From contig JAFDAE010000163.1 of the NCBI GenBank assembly GCA_019314005.1, positions 1 to 12,060 of the forward strand: DNA of 12,060 bases. The letters are read 5' to 3'. Source of the DNA: Deltaproteobacteria bacterium. Lineage in GTDB: Bacteria; Desulfobacterota; Desulfobacteria; C00003060; C00003106. A program made the translations under genes and the position numbers. The first letter of the stretch is position 1. Every line of letters begins with the position of its first letter. This document shows, one piece after another, positions 6,502 through 12,060 of this stretch. The notes under the pieces were generated by a model. The model searched no databases, was not told the origin of the DNA, and worked only from the letters and a program-made list of their open reading frames with translations.

Positions 6502-6794
6502 TTAGCCGCAGACCCACGCAGACTGACGCAGACATTTTGATCGGCCGACTTGGCCGATCAAAAAATGCAATCGCTTCGCGAAGAAAACGCGTTGCTCTAT
6601 AATTTGGGAGAGCTTTGCATAACGTGACATTTTTTTGTCAGGCAAGGAAAGCGAAAATCTTAACCGGAGGAATACATTGGGTATTTTGAGGATTAAGATT
6701 TGAAGTCTGACGCCGCATCACGAGAAAATGGCAGTTATGCTGGCCAAGTCGGCCAGTGATTAGTCTGCGTTCGTCTGCGTGGGTCTGCGGCTAA
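6502..6794. repeat. Long palindromic repeat element with nested MITE copy
   Basis: The outer arms are 32 bases each: 6502-6533, beginning TTAGCCGCAGACCCACGCAG, and its inverted copy 6763-6794, matching at 30 of 32. Within them lies a second pair, GGCCGACTTGGCC (6543-6555) and GGCCAAGTCGGCC (6742-6754), matching exactly. The left inner arm also forms a local hairpin, TGATCGGCC/GGCCGATCA (6538-6560). The core from 6608 is a diverged copy of the MITE found at 7508-7650. The element fills the 341-base gap between the HAD gene and the convergent rpe and contains no plausible gene. It may act as a transcription-blocking structure for both. The 'outer element invaded by a MITE' history is inferred. 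Confidence 0.85.
6608..6741 (-). mobile_element. MITE-like element, diverged copy 1 (one end eroded)
   Basis: Reverse-complemented, this stretch aligns along its whole length with 7508-7650. I count about 16 differences in about 134 positions, roughly 88% identity. The left end GAGAGCTTTGCATAAC corresponds to the terminal repeat GAGACCTTTGCAAAAC of copy 2 with two substitutions. The right end stops at GTTATGC, lacking the last nine bases of the terminal repeat, and no target duplication is visible. It is therefore an older or damaged copy, in inverted orientation to copy 2, and the two flank rpe. Confidence 0.8.
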
Positions 6795-6830
6795 TTTGCT
6801 TTTTACCTTTATTTCATAATGCCTCAACCC

Positions 6831-7487
6831 CTAAGTCTTTATTATCGATTTGAATTGTTTGATGGTTCCAGCGTAGTCCTTGCTTCCAAATATCGCCGAG
6901 CCCGCTACAAAGACATCCGCGCCAGCCTCTGAGACCATACCTATGGTATCCATGTTAATTCCTCCGTCTACTTGAATGAGTGTGTTCAATCCCCTTTGCT
7001 TGATAGATTTTTTTAGATCTTTTATCTTTTCGATCGATTGAGGAATAAACTTTTGTCCTCCAAAACCTGGATTGACACTCATCAAAAGGACCATATCGAC
7101 ATCTTCCAGTATCCAGTCGATTGCAGAAAGAGGCGTGGCAGGGTTAAGTACAACGCCGGCTTTAACATTGAGATCTTTAATAGCATGGATGGTGCGGTGT
7201 AGGTGATTGCAGACCTCCGCATGGACCGTAATGATAGAACTGCCCGCTTTTGCAAAGTCGGCAATGTATGCATCAGGATTTTCTATCATCAAATGGACAT
7301 CGCGGGTCAATTTTGTGGATCGCTTAACTGCCTCCACTATTAGAGGCCCTATCGTAATATTTGGCACGAAATGGCCATCCATAACATCTATGTGTATCCA
7401 ATCCGCTCCAGCTTCCTCCACGCTTTTGATCTCTTCGCCCAAGCGTGAAAAGTCAGCAGACAGAATAGACGGCGCAATTAGTTTCAT
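6831..7487 (-). CDS. rpe: Ribulose-phosphate 3-epimerase
   Basis: Rpe interconverts D-ribulose 5-phosphate and D-xylulose 5-phosphate in the pentose phosphate pathway, in the cytoplasm. The 218 residues from the ATG at 7485-7487 form a full-length TIM barrel. APSILSADF holds S7. Metal and catalytic residues are H32 and D34 ([13 protein letters not shown]), H65 (DVHLMIENP) and D174 (IQVDGGIN). The phosphate-binding [12 protein letters not shown] is at 136-147. The start is decided by GGAGGT (7492-7497) four bases upstream; an earlier in-frame TTG at 7499 would lie upstream of that SD. In many Desulfobacterota, rpe follows fmt and a PASTA gene in one operon. Here the order is kept, but about 310 bases of inserted palindromes separate it from the PASTA gene, which may leave it dependent on a new promoter. 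Confidence 0.96.
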   Translation of the reverse strand: MKLIAPSILSADFSRLGEEIKSVEEAGADWIHIDVMDGHFVPNITIGPLIVEAVKRSTKLTRDVHLMIENPDAYIADFAKAGSSIITVHAEVCNHLHRTIHAIKDLNVKAGVVLNPATPLSAIDWILEDVDMVLLMSVNPGFGGQKFIPQSIEKIKDLKKSIKQRGLNTLIQVDGGINMDTIGMVSEAGADVFVAGSAIFGSKDYAGTIKQFKSIIKT

Positions 7488-7507
7488 GTTTACCTCCAAT
7501 CAAGTAT

Positions 7508-7650
7508 GAGACCTTTGCAAAACTGCCATTTTTCCGTGATGCGGTGTCAGGCTTCAAATTTTAATCCTCGAAATACTCAATGTATTCCTCCGATTAAAAT
7601 TTTCGCCTTCCTTGCCTGACAAAAAAAATGTCCCGTTTTGCAAAGGTCTC
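7508..7650. mobile_element. 143-bp MITE-like element with TIRs and 5-bp target duplication (copy 2)
   Basis: The ends are perfect 16-bp inverted repeats: GAGACCTTTGCAAAAC (7508-7523) and GTTTTGCAAAGGTCTC (7635-7650). The direct repeat AGTAT flanks both sides (7503-7507 and 7651-7655), as a transposition footprint. The interior is itself largely palindromic (AAATTTTAATC with GATTAAAATTT, and GTCAGGC with GCCTGAC), so a transcript would fold into a long hairpin. There is no coding capacity, so movement would need a transposase in trans, and the parental IS family cannot be named from this window. It ends about 11 bases before the rpe Shine-Dalgarno sequence. Confidence 0.88.
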
Positions 7651-7653
7651 AGT

Positions 7654-7796
7654 ATGTCCGTCCAGAAATGGCATCTTTTGTCCCAATACTGCGTTCTCCG
7701 CAGGTTTCTATCCTCGACGTAGCGGTGCTACGCCTCCGGTAGAAACCTTTGTGCGGCCTTGTCTTGGGACAAAATCTACCACTTCTGGACGGACAT
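7654..7796. repeat. Second, unrelated palindromic element between PASTA gene and rpe
   Basis: Arms 7654-7686 (ATGTCCGTCCAGAA...) and 7764-7796 (...TTCTGGACGGACAT) are inverted copies matching at 29 of 33 positions. The centre forms another hairpin: GGTTTCTA pairs with TAGAAACC, around GACGTAGC/GCTACGCC. It is 143 bp long and non-coding, ending three bases before the PASTA gene stop codon on the minus strand. The neighbouring MITE inserted at its very edge, since the AGTAT duplication overlaps the first two bases, so this element was probably there first. Confidence 0.82.
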
Positions 7797-7799
7797 CAA

Positions 7800-8744
7800 C
7801 TAAAAAACTTTTTTCAGAATCAACTCCTTATCCTTATACAACAACAACGTAGTATCAGCAACCTGTGGCACCAAAAGCCTTATTTCCTCTCCAGGTTTTA
7901 CAAATGTATCGTAGAAAATGTATGAGAAGCCTTGTATGTTCATTACCACCTTTATATGTTTTCTCAGAAAGCCATTGGGAAGCTGATATCTAAACAGATA
8001 ATTTTTTTTTGGAGATCGTTCTCTGGCCACCAGACGGTTAATAGTCAGATTTACCCTGGTGCTTTTCGTGACCCGATAGCCACGTGCCGGCTCCTGCGCC
8101 AACACTATGCCATCGGGCTCTTTTTTTCTAAAAGTCGATTGAATTTTACCTAAGATGAGCTGATCACGTTCCAGGAGGAATATGGCATCATCCAGGGTCA
8201 ACCCCTCTAAAAAGGGCATGGCAAAGGCTTTTGGTTTATGGCCAAGGCTGACTAATAGGTTGACGACACTATCTCTTGCAATAGTCTCCTGGGGGCCGGG
8301 TGTTTGGGCTATAACTTCGTCCAGCCTGGCTCGTTCCTTGTAAACTTTTGCTACGTTTCCCAACTTTAAATCGTTTTCTTCCAATATAATCCTGGCCTGT
8401 CGAATATCCAGACCAACAAGTTCCGGCAGCAGGAACGTCTTTGGGCCCTTTGATAATATGATACGGACATCCCTACCCTTTTTTATTTCACTCCCGGCAG
8501 GAGGGTCCTGGAATACTACGTGATTTTTGGGGATTCCGGCATGATATTCAGATTTTTTTACTTTAATATTAAGTCCGAGATCGGTCAACACTTCTAACGC
8601 ATAGATCGCATCTTTCCCTGTCAAAGCAGGCACCACCACTACGTCTTCACTTTTTATAATAAGTGTTAATGCGAGATACCCGCTTATACCTGCGACCAGG
8701 ACAAAAATGGTGGAGATGATAATTATTTTTAAAAGAGATTTCAT
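7800..8744 (-). CDS. Membrane-anchored protein with three PASTA domains
   Basis: A 314-residue protein with an N-terminal membrane anchor (about 4-30, KIIIISTIFVLVAGISGYLALTLII-like), followed by three PASTA repeats outside the membrane at about 33-99, 101-168 and 172-238. Each opens with a (V/L/M)P-x2-x-G motif: VVPALTGKDA, LLPELVGLDI and AMPFLEGLTL. A basic linker and a C-terminal beta-rich segment (about 245-314) do not resemble PASTA. PASTA domains bind peptidoglycan or muropeptides and are usually joined to Ser/Thr kinases or PBPs, but here neither a kinase nor a transpeptidase domain is present. The start codon overlaps the fmt stop by four bases (ATGA), so translation is coupled to fmt. 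Similar free-standing PASTA proteins sit by fmt and rpe in related bacteria. Its function is unknown, with cell-wall sensing or binding a reasonable guess. Confidence 0.85.
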   Translation of the reverse strand: MKSLLKIIIISTIFVLVAGISGYLALTLIIKSEDVVVVPALTGKDAIYALEVLTDLGLNIKVKKSEYHAGIPKNHVVFQDPPAGSEIKKGRDVRIILSKGPKTFLLPELVGLDIRQARIILEENDLKLGNVAKVYKERARLDEVIAQTPGPQETIARDSVVNLLVSLGHKPKAFAMPFLEGLTLDDAIFLLERDQLILGKIQSTFRKKEPDGIVLAQEPARGYRVTKSTRVNLTINRLVARERSPKKNYLFRYQLPNGFLRKHIKVVMNIQGFSYIFYDTFVKPGEEIRLLVPQVADTTLLLYKDKELILKKVF

Positions 8745-9691
8745 TCTTCATTCTTACCCATTATCGTCCCTGGTGTAATAGCGTGCCCACGTAAGAAGTC
8801 TTGAATTTTGAGGCGCTTCCCCGCGGGCGCTTGAACCTCCATCAGGGAGAGGATCTCTTTGCCGGTAGCCACGTAAAGCTCTCCTGGAAACGACGGTATA
8901 ATTGCTCCGGGAGGGGCTTCTGCGTGGCCGGACACAACTTTTACCTTAAATATCTTGAGTGTCTTTCCAGAAATAGTAGTAAAGGCTCCGGGCCAGGGTG
9001 ACATGCCCCGGACAAAGCAATCGAGTTCGGCTGCGGACTTGGCCCAATCTATCCGGCCGGCCTCTTTTTTCAGCATGGGCGCGTAGGTGGCATGGTCGGG
9101 ATTTTGCAGGGCTGATTTGAGGTCGCCGTTTTTTAGACGATTAATGGTCTTGATGAGGAGCTGAGCGCCGATTACAGATAGACGGTCGTGCAGTGTAGCG
9201 GCCGTATCATCCGGTTCGATTGTGACCCTTGAAGAGATTAACATATCACCGGTATCCATACCGACATCCATCCACATAGTAGTAACGCCGGTCTCCTTTT
9301 CGCCATTAATGATAGCCCATTGTATCGGCGCTGCCCCCCGGTATTTTGGAAGGAGGGAGGCGTGGATATTGATAGCCCCTATGCGAGGAATCGACAAAAT
9401 CTTTTTTGAAAGTATATGACCGTAAGCAACCACAACAAAAAGATCCGGCGACAGTTCTCTTATCTGTTCGACAAATTCTTCTCTGCTTGCCTTTTCCGGC
9501 TGCAATACAAGACATCCATGGCGTTCGGCCTCAATTTTTACCGGTGGCGCTACAGTCTTTCTGCCTCGCCCCCTGGGCCTGTTCGGCTGAGCGACCACTG
9601 CAACAACCTTTTCATTCTCTTTAAAAAGCTCTTTTAGGGTGGGAACCGCAAATTCCGGCGTTCCCATAAATACGATTTTATAACCGGTCAT
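8741..9691 (-). CDS. fmt: Methionyl-tRNA formyltransferase
   Basis: Fmt transfers a formyl group from 10-formyl-tetrahydrofolate to the methionine of initiator tRNA, allowing normal translation initiation. At 316 residues it has the expected length. The N-terminal formyltransferase domain begins KIVFMGTPEFAVPTLKEL. The tRNA-contacting basic loop is PNRPRGRGRKTVAPPVK (36-52). The catalytic trio is N108 and H110 (INIHASLLPKYRGAAPIQ) and D146 (MDVGMDTGD), agreeing with N109/H111/D147 of the E. coli enzyme. The C-terminal tRNA-binding domain starts near 205 and contains the conserved FVRGMSPWPGAFT (228-240). GGAG lies ahead of the ATG at 9691, with rather long spacing. The usual partner def is not next to it; a repeat element lies upstream instead. 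It overlaps the PASTA gene by four bases. Confidence 0.97.
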   Translation of the reverse strand: MTGYKIVFMGTPEFAVPTLKELFKENEKVVAVVAQPNRPRGRGRKTVAPPVKIEAERHGCLVLQPEKASREEFVEQIRELSPDLFVVVAYGHILSKKILSIPRIGAINIHASLLPKYRGAAPIQWAIINGEKETGVTTMWMDVGMDTGDMLISSRVTIEPDDTAATLHDRLSVIGAQLLIKTINRLKNGDLKSALQNPDHATYAPMLKKEAGRIDWAKSAAELDCFVRGMSPWPGAFTTISGKTLKIFKVKVVSGHAEAPPGAIIPSFPGELYVATGKEILSLMEVQAPAGKRLKIQDFLRGHAITPGTIMGKNEE

Positions 9692-9748
9692 TGTTGGAGG
9701 CTCCGATTTGGGTTGATCATTATTTCGGCCAGCATAATTAGGATGCTT

Positions 9749-9930
9749 AAAGTTTAAAGTGCCTAAAATGTGAGAAAGTTTAAAGTGCCTAAAGTGTGAA
9801 ATGCCTAAAGTTCAGGAGTGCGCCTTCGGCGCAGTTAGTTTTAAATTGACAGGCTACCTTTTCAGCCGTCGTAGCCAGGGCTACTATGGCGAAGTCGGCA
9901 ACTTTAGGCACTTTAGATCACTTTACACTT
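9749..9930. repeat. Palindromic repeat with 26-bp tandem units between nfi and fmt
   Basis: AAAGTTTAAAGTGCCTAAA occurs at 9749-9767 and 9775-9793 (period 26). A shorter third unit, AAATGCCTAAAGTT, lies at 9799-9812. The inverted counterpart AACTTTAGGCACTTTA is at 9900-9915, followed by GATCACTTTACACTT. Between the arms are two hairpins: TGCGCC/GGCGCA (9819-9833) and an imperfect 11-bp stem around GTAGCCAGGGCTAC (about 9868-9891). No coding region was found. It occupies most of the 254-base gap between fmt and nfi and must be crossed, or avoided, by any fmt promoter. Confidence 0.8.
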
Positions 9931-9945
9931 CTACTAACATTCCTA

Positions 9946-10632
9946 TCAAAAATGTTTTGATTTTACAATCCGGAAACGGTTTACCGCAAGATGGGCCTGA
10001 CGGGTCGGTTCAGGGAGTCTGTAGCCACGACAGGTCTCGAGAACAATCCGGATACTTTCTTTTAAGGTTATTTCATGTCCAGGGGAGATAAACATCGGTT
10101 TTACCCGTTCTCTGGTCCTGAGCACTGCGCCGATTGTTTGGCCTTGTGACTTTAACAGGCTGTAGCCTCCTTTTTCTTCCGGAACCGTTTCGTGTTTTCC
10201 CGTCAAGCGTGTTTTAGCGCATCCAATGGTTGGGAGGCCCAAGATAAGCCCCATGTGGGAGGCCAGGCCAATCCCTCTCGGGTGTGCAATACCTTGTCCG
10301 TCAAAAAGGATTACGTCAGGGGTGTTTCGCAGCTTTTGAAATGCCTTAATAAGTACCGGGGCTTCGCGAAAAGATAGAAGACCCGGGATATAGGGAAAGT
10401 CCATTTCCAAGGAGGCATTTACTTCTTCTATTAGTTCCAGTTCCGGAAACGTAAAAACCACAACCGAGGAGTAAGAAAAGCGATTGTTCCGTTCGCACGA
10501 GACATCGGCGCCCGCCACCAATTGTATCGGCTTTGTGAGCGGCTCCAGTCTTATTTTGTGGCGGAGCTGTTCTTGAACCCGGACCGCTTCCTCATATGAG
10601 AGTCGCCAAGGATGGAGTTTTATGACATACAT
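9946..10632 (-). CDS. nfi: Endonuclease V (deoxyinosine 3' endonuclease)
   Basis: Endonuclease V nicks DNA at the second phosphodiester bond 3' to deoxyinosine, starting repair of deaminated adenine. The 228-residue protein carries the family pattern: GADVS with D43, the wedge PYIPG (80-84, Y81), LSFRE with E90, DGQGIAHPRGIGLASHMG with D111 and H117, and GCAKTRLTG with K140. D43, E90 and D111 are the metal-binding carboxylates, at positions nearly identical to those of the Thermotoga enzyme. The ATG at 10630-10632 has no convincing Shine-Dalgarno sequence, but it puts the N-terminal helix (HPWRLSYEEAVRVQ) in place. It lies between two palindromic repeats and shows no operon partner, so it is probably transcribed alone. 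Confidence 0.95.
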   Translation of the reverse strand: MYVIKLHPWRLSYEEAVRVQEQLRHKIRLEPLTKPIQLVAGADVSCERNNRFSYSSVVVFTFPELELIEEVNASLEMDFPYIPGLLSFREAPVLIKAFQKLRNTPDVILFDGQGIAHPRGIGLASHMGLILGLPTIGCAKTRLTGKHETVPEEKGGYSLLKSQGQTIGAVLRTRERVKPMFISPGHEITLKESIRIVLETCRGYRLPEPTRQAHLAVNRFRIVKSKHF

Positions 10633-10690
10633 GGGGCTTTTTGTAACACGTTAGCTTTTTAAAAAACTGGCGTACTTGTTTTGAACCGCA

Positions 10691-10773
10691 GAATGTCGAA
10701 CAAGGAATTATGAACGTCAAAGTAAGTGATAAAGAGAAATCCTTCGAAATTCGAAATTTCTTGTTCGACATTC
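10691..10773. repeat. Palindromic repeat between Nudix gene and nfi
   Basis: GAATGTCGAACAAGGAATTA... (10691-10714) is inverted at 10750-10773, which ends ...TTGTTCGACATTC. The arms match at 21 of 24 positions around a 35-base loop, and the right arm contains a further small palindrome, TTCGAAATTCGAA. It lies in the 234-base gap between the Nudix gene and nfi. No T-run follows, so it is not an ordinary terminator. The rest of the gap (10774-10866) is AT-rich, with no gene or clear promoter noted. Confidence 0.75.
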
Positions 10774-10866
10774 GATATTCAAATAATGCTCATATGAATC
10801 AGCAAAATTGACTCTTTGGAAAAAATAGCAAAATTTTAAGGTGCTAAATTATTACGGTTTTTTTCA

Positions 10867-11421
10867 TTAACCTTTCAAACGTTCAGCCGTCATATGTACA
10901 AACCATGGACCTGCGCTGATCAGGTCTCCTCTTGCTGTTGCATTCTCTAAAAAAGAGGACAGGTCGGATTCTTTTACACGAAACACCTCTATTTTTTCTG
11001 ACGCTTCAAGACGTTGGCGACGTGGAATGGCGTTGTCATCCAGCTCAACCAGTATGCAACGGGCTGCTTCACGAATAAGAGCGCTATTTGTAGTGAGCGG
11101 TGGAGAAACTTCTTTGATCCTTCCTGAATAGCCCGTTTCTTCCTGTAGCTCCCGCAAGGCGCCGGCTTCGACTGTTTCATTTCCATCTATAATACCGGCG
11201 GGAAAGCCGATTATATACTTGTCAAATATGACCCGGTATTGCCGGACCAACAGGAAATCTCCGGACTCCTTGAACCGCGGAACAACAATTACAGAGACCT
11301 TGGATGCTATGCGTTCAATATAATCCCACTGAAGTTCGACCCCCTCGTCATTTTCATAAAGTACCTGCTTTGACTGAAACCATGAACTCTTGGGACAATC
11401 TTTTATCTCTAATATTTTCAT
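10867..11421 (-). CDS. Nudix hydrolase, ADP-ribose pyrophosphatase-like
   Basis: A 184-residue cytoplasmic protein with a canonical Nudix box, G76-x5-E82-x7-R90-E91-L-x-E94-E95-x-G97-Y (GIIDGNETVEAGALRELQEETGY). The glutamates of this box bind the catalytic divalent metal. The N-terminal strand region and the LVRQYR-x8-GFPAGIIDG lead-in (58-80) are typical of the ADP-ribose pyrophosphatase subgroup, which cleaves ADP-ribose or related nucleotide sugars to AMP and a sugar phosphate. The exact substrate cannot be fixed. The ATG at 11419-11421 has a weak AAGGA upstream, near the end of the preceding gene. It starts 16 bases after the stop of the flippase-like gene and probably shares its transcript. 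Confidence 0.9.
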   Translation of the reverse strand: MKILEIKDCPKSSWFQSKQVLYENDEGVELQWDYIERIASKVSVIVVPRFKESGDFLLVRQYRVIFDKYIIGFPAGIIDGNETVEAGALRELQEETGYSGRIKEVSPPLTTNSALIREAARCILVELDDNAIPRRQRLEASEKIEVFRVKESDLSSFLENATARGDLISAGPWFVHMTAERLKG

Positions 11422-11437
11422 AGGGTAATATATATCC

Positions 11438-12060
11438 TTAACTGCCTGCTTTTTCTCCTGCCCACTTGCTCATATCCCTGAGCGACATCTTCTGCCGGGC
11501 TATCAGAAAGAGCCCCAGCGCTATAGTAGAGAAAAAGAACGTAGCATGCATCACAATGGCTATAGAAAGGGCCTTTTCTTTTGGCAGATTGTAAAAGAGA
11601 AATGCGTACAGGCAAGCGGCATGATACGTTCCGACAAAACCCGGCGCGGACGGAATCATCACCCCAAAGACCAGCATTACCAAAACAAACATCGACCCTA
11701 TAAGGGTGAGAGAGACATCAAACGCGAGCGCTGTCAGATAGATAGCAAGCACATTCAAAAACCAGATAACGAGAGAGTGGGCGGAGATAAAGGCTACCTG
11801 ACGGGGACCCCTGAAAAAATAGAGCCCTTTTGCGAATGAGGTCAATAAATTTAAAATTTTTTCAACAAAGGACCCGGGCAAGAAACTGAAAAGGCGCTGT
11901 ATTATGAATACTACTTTAGCGGTATACTCCCGTAAAAGCCACAAGAAAACTATGACGACCATATATAAAAGAAAAGAGACATAGCCTCCCTTTTTCAACA
12001 ATTGACCGATTACGATATTATCTTCAGGTATCTTCAAAAAGATAACGACTACGATAAGGA
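11438..12060 (-). CDS. Partial LPG-synthase/flippase-like membrane protein (3' part)
   Basis: The minus-strand frame is open to the right edge: upstream of the TTG at 12037 it continues as LIVVVIFLKIPEDN. The true start is therefore outside the window, and about 207 C-terminal residues are seen. There are about five hydrophobic spans, including SFLLYMVVIVFLWLL, a span starting at SLVIWFLNVLAIYLTALAF, the stretch SMFVLVMLVFGVMIPSAPGFVGTYHAA, and IAIVMHATFFFSTIALGLFLIA. The PSAPGFVGTYHA motif is characteristic of the lysylphosphatidylglycerol synthase TM/UPF0104 family (as in the MprF N-terminus and AglD-like proteins), associated with lipid or glycolipid flipping. No soluble transferase domain follows, so this is the membrane-only type. 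It is the first of two co-directional genes with the Nudix hydrolase. Confidence 0.85.
   Translation of the reverse strand, partial: LIVVVIFLKIPEDNIVIGQLLKKGGYVSFLLYMVVIVFLWLLREYTAKVVFIIQRLFSFLPGSFVEKILNLLTSFAKGLYFFRGPRQVAFISAHSLVIWFLNVLAIYLTALAFDVSLTLIGSMFVLVMLVFGVMIPSAPGFVGTYHAACLYAFLFYNLPKEKALSIAIVMHATFFFSTIALGLFLIARQKMSLRDMSKWAGEKAGS

Noticed and set aside
6538..6560. Intrinsic terminator after the HAD gene
   Set aside because: The GGCC-centred hairpin is real but lacks a T-run on either strand and is an inner part of the palindromic repeat, so it was not listed as a terminator.
7488..7499. Earlier rpe start at the TTG (7499)
   Set aside because: This would place the strong GGAGGT inside the coding region. 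The ATG at 7487 is correctly spaced after that SD and gives the normal family N-terminus.
9749..9812. CRISPR array suggested by regularly spaced 19-bp repeats
   Set aside because: The units are spaced by only seven bases, with no true spacers, and the motif recurs inverted at 9900-9915. It is a tandem/palindromic repeat.
9801..10091. 96-codon plus-strand frame across the fmt-nfi gap
   Set aside because: It runs through a palindromic repeat and then antisense to nfi, with low-complexity, family-less translation.

Overview
The window looks like a chromosomal fragment of a sulfate-reducing bacterium, most likely from the Desulfobacterota. The evidence is a dsrA-dsrB-dsrD-dsrN cluster, whose proteins match the bacterial reductive-type sulfite reductase pattern, followed by ordinary housekeeping genes. 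No tRNA, rRNA, CRISPR array, transposase or phage gene was seen.

Layout. At the left edge, on the minus strand, is the 5' end of a cysteine-cluster (YkgJ-like) protein. It is divided by an AT-rich divergent promoter region from the plus-strand cluster dsrA (469-1785), dsrB (1801-2835), dsrD (2906-3145) and dsrN/cbiA-like (3158-4557). These genes encode both subunits of dissimilatory sulfite reductase, its small activator, and a glutamine-dependent amidase thought to amidate siroheme. A PilZ-domain gene converges on dsrN and overlaps its end. A divergent promoter then drives an exported DUF1573 protein whose conserved CGC motif reads UGA-Gly-Cys, and a HAD phosphatase gene overlaps its end. 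The right half is on the minus strand. It holds a PilZ-distant fmt - PASTA protein - rpe series (transcribed right to left), then nfi (endonuclease V), a Nudix hydrolase and a partial membrane protein of the LPG-synthase/flippase-like family.

Palindromic intergenic repeats are a strong theme. At least five elements of four or five unrelated families fill the gaps at 6502-6794, 7508-7650, 7654-7796, 9749-9930 and 10691-10773. One is a 143-bp MITE-like element with 16-bp perfect terminal inverted repeats and a 5-bp target duplication, sitting just upstream of rpe. A second, diverged and inverted copy lies just downstream of rpe, nested in another palindrome.

Three observations deserve attention. 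(1) The DUF1573 gene has an in-frame TGA exactly at the first Cys of its SCGCT motif, followed 10 bases later by a perfect 8-bp hairpin with a G-first loop. That is the geometry of a bacterial SECIS, so this may be a selenoprotein. (2) DsrB lacks about 37 residues just before the siroheme-cluster cysteine C114, an in-frame loss of about 111 bp in one of its most conserved stretches. (3) dsrN carries a single-base frameshift at about 3412-3416. Points 2 and 3 could be real lesions or assembly errors, and that possibility also weighs on point 1.
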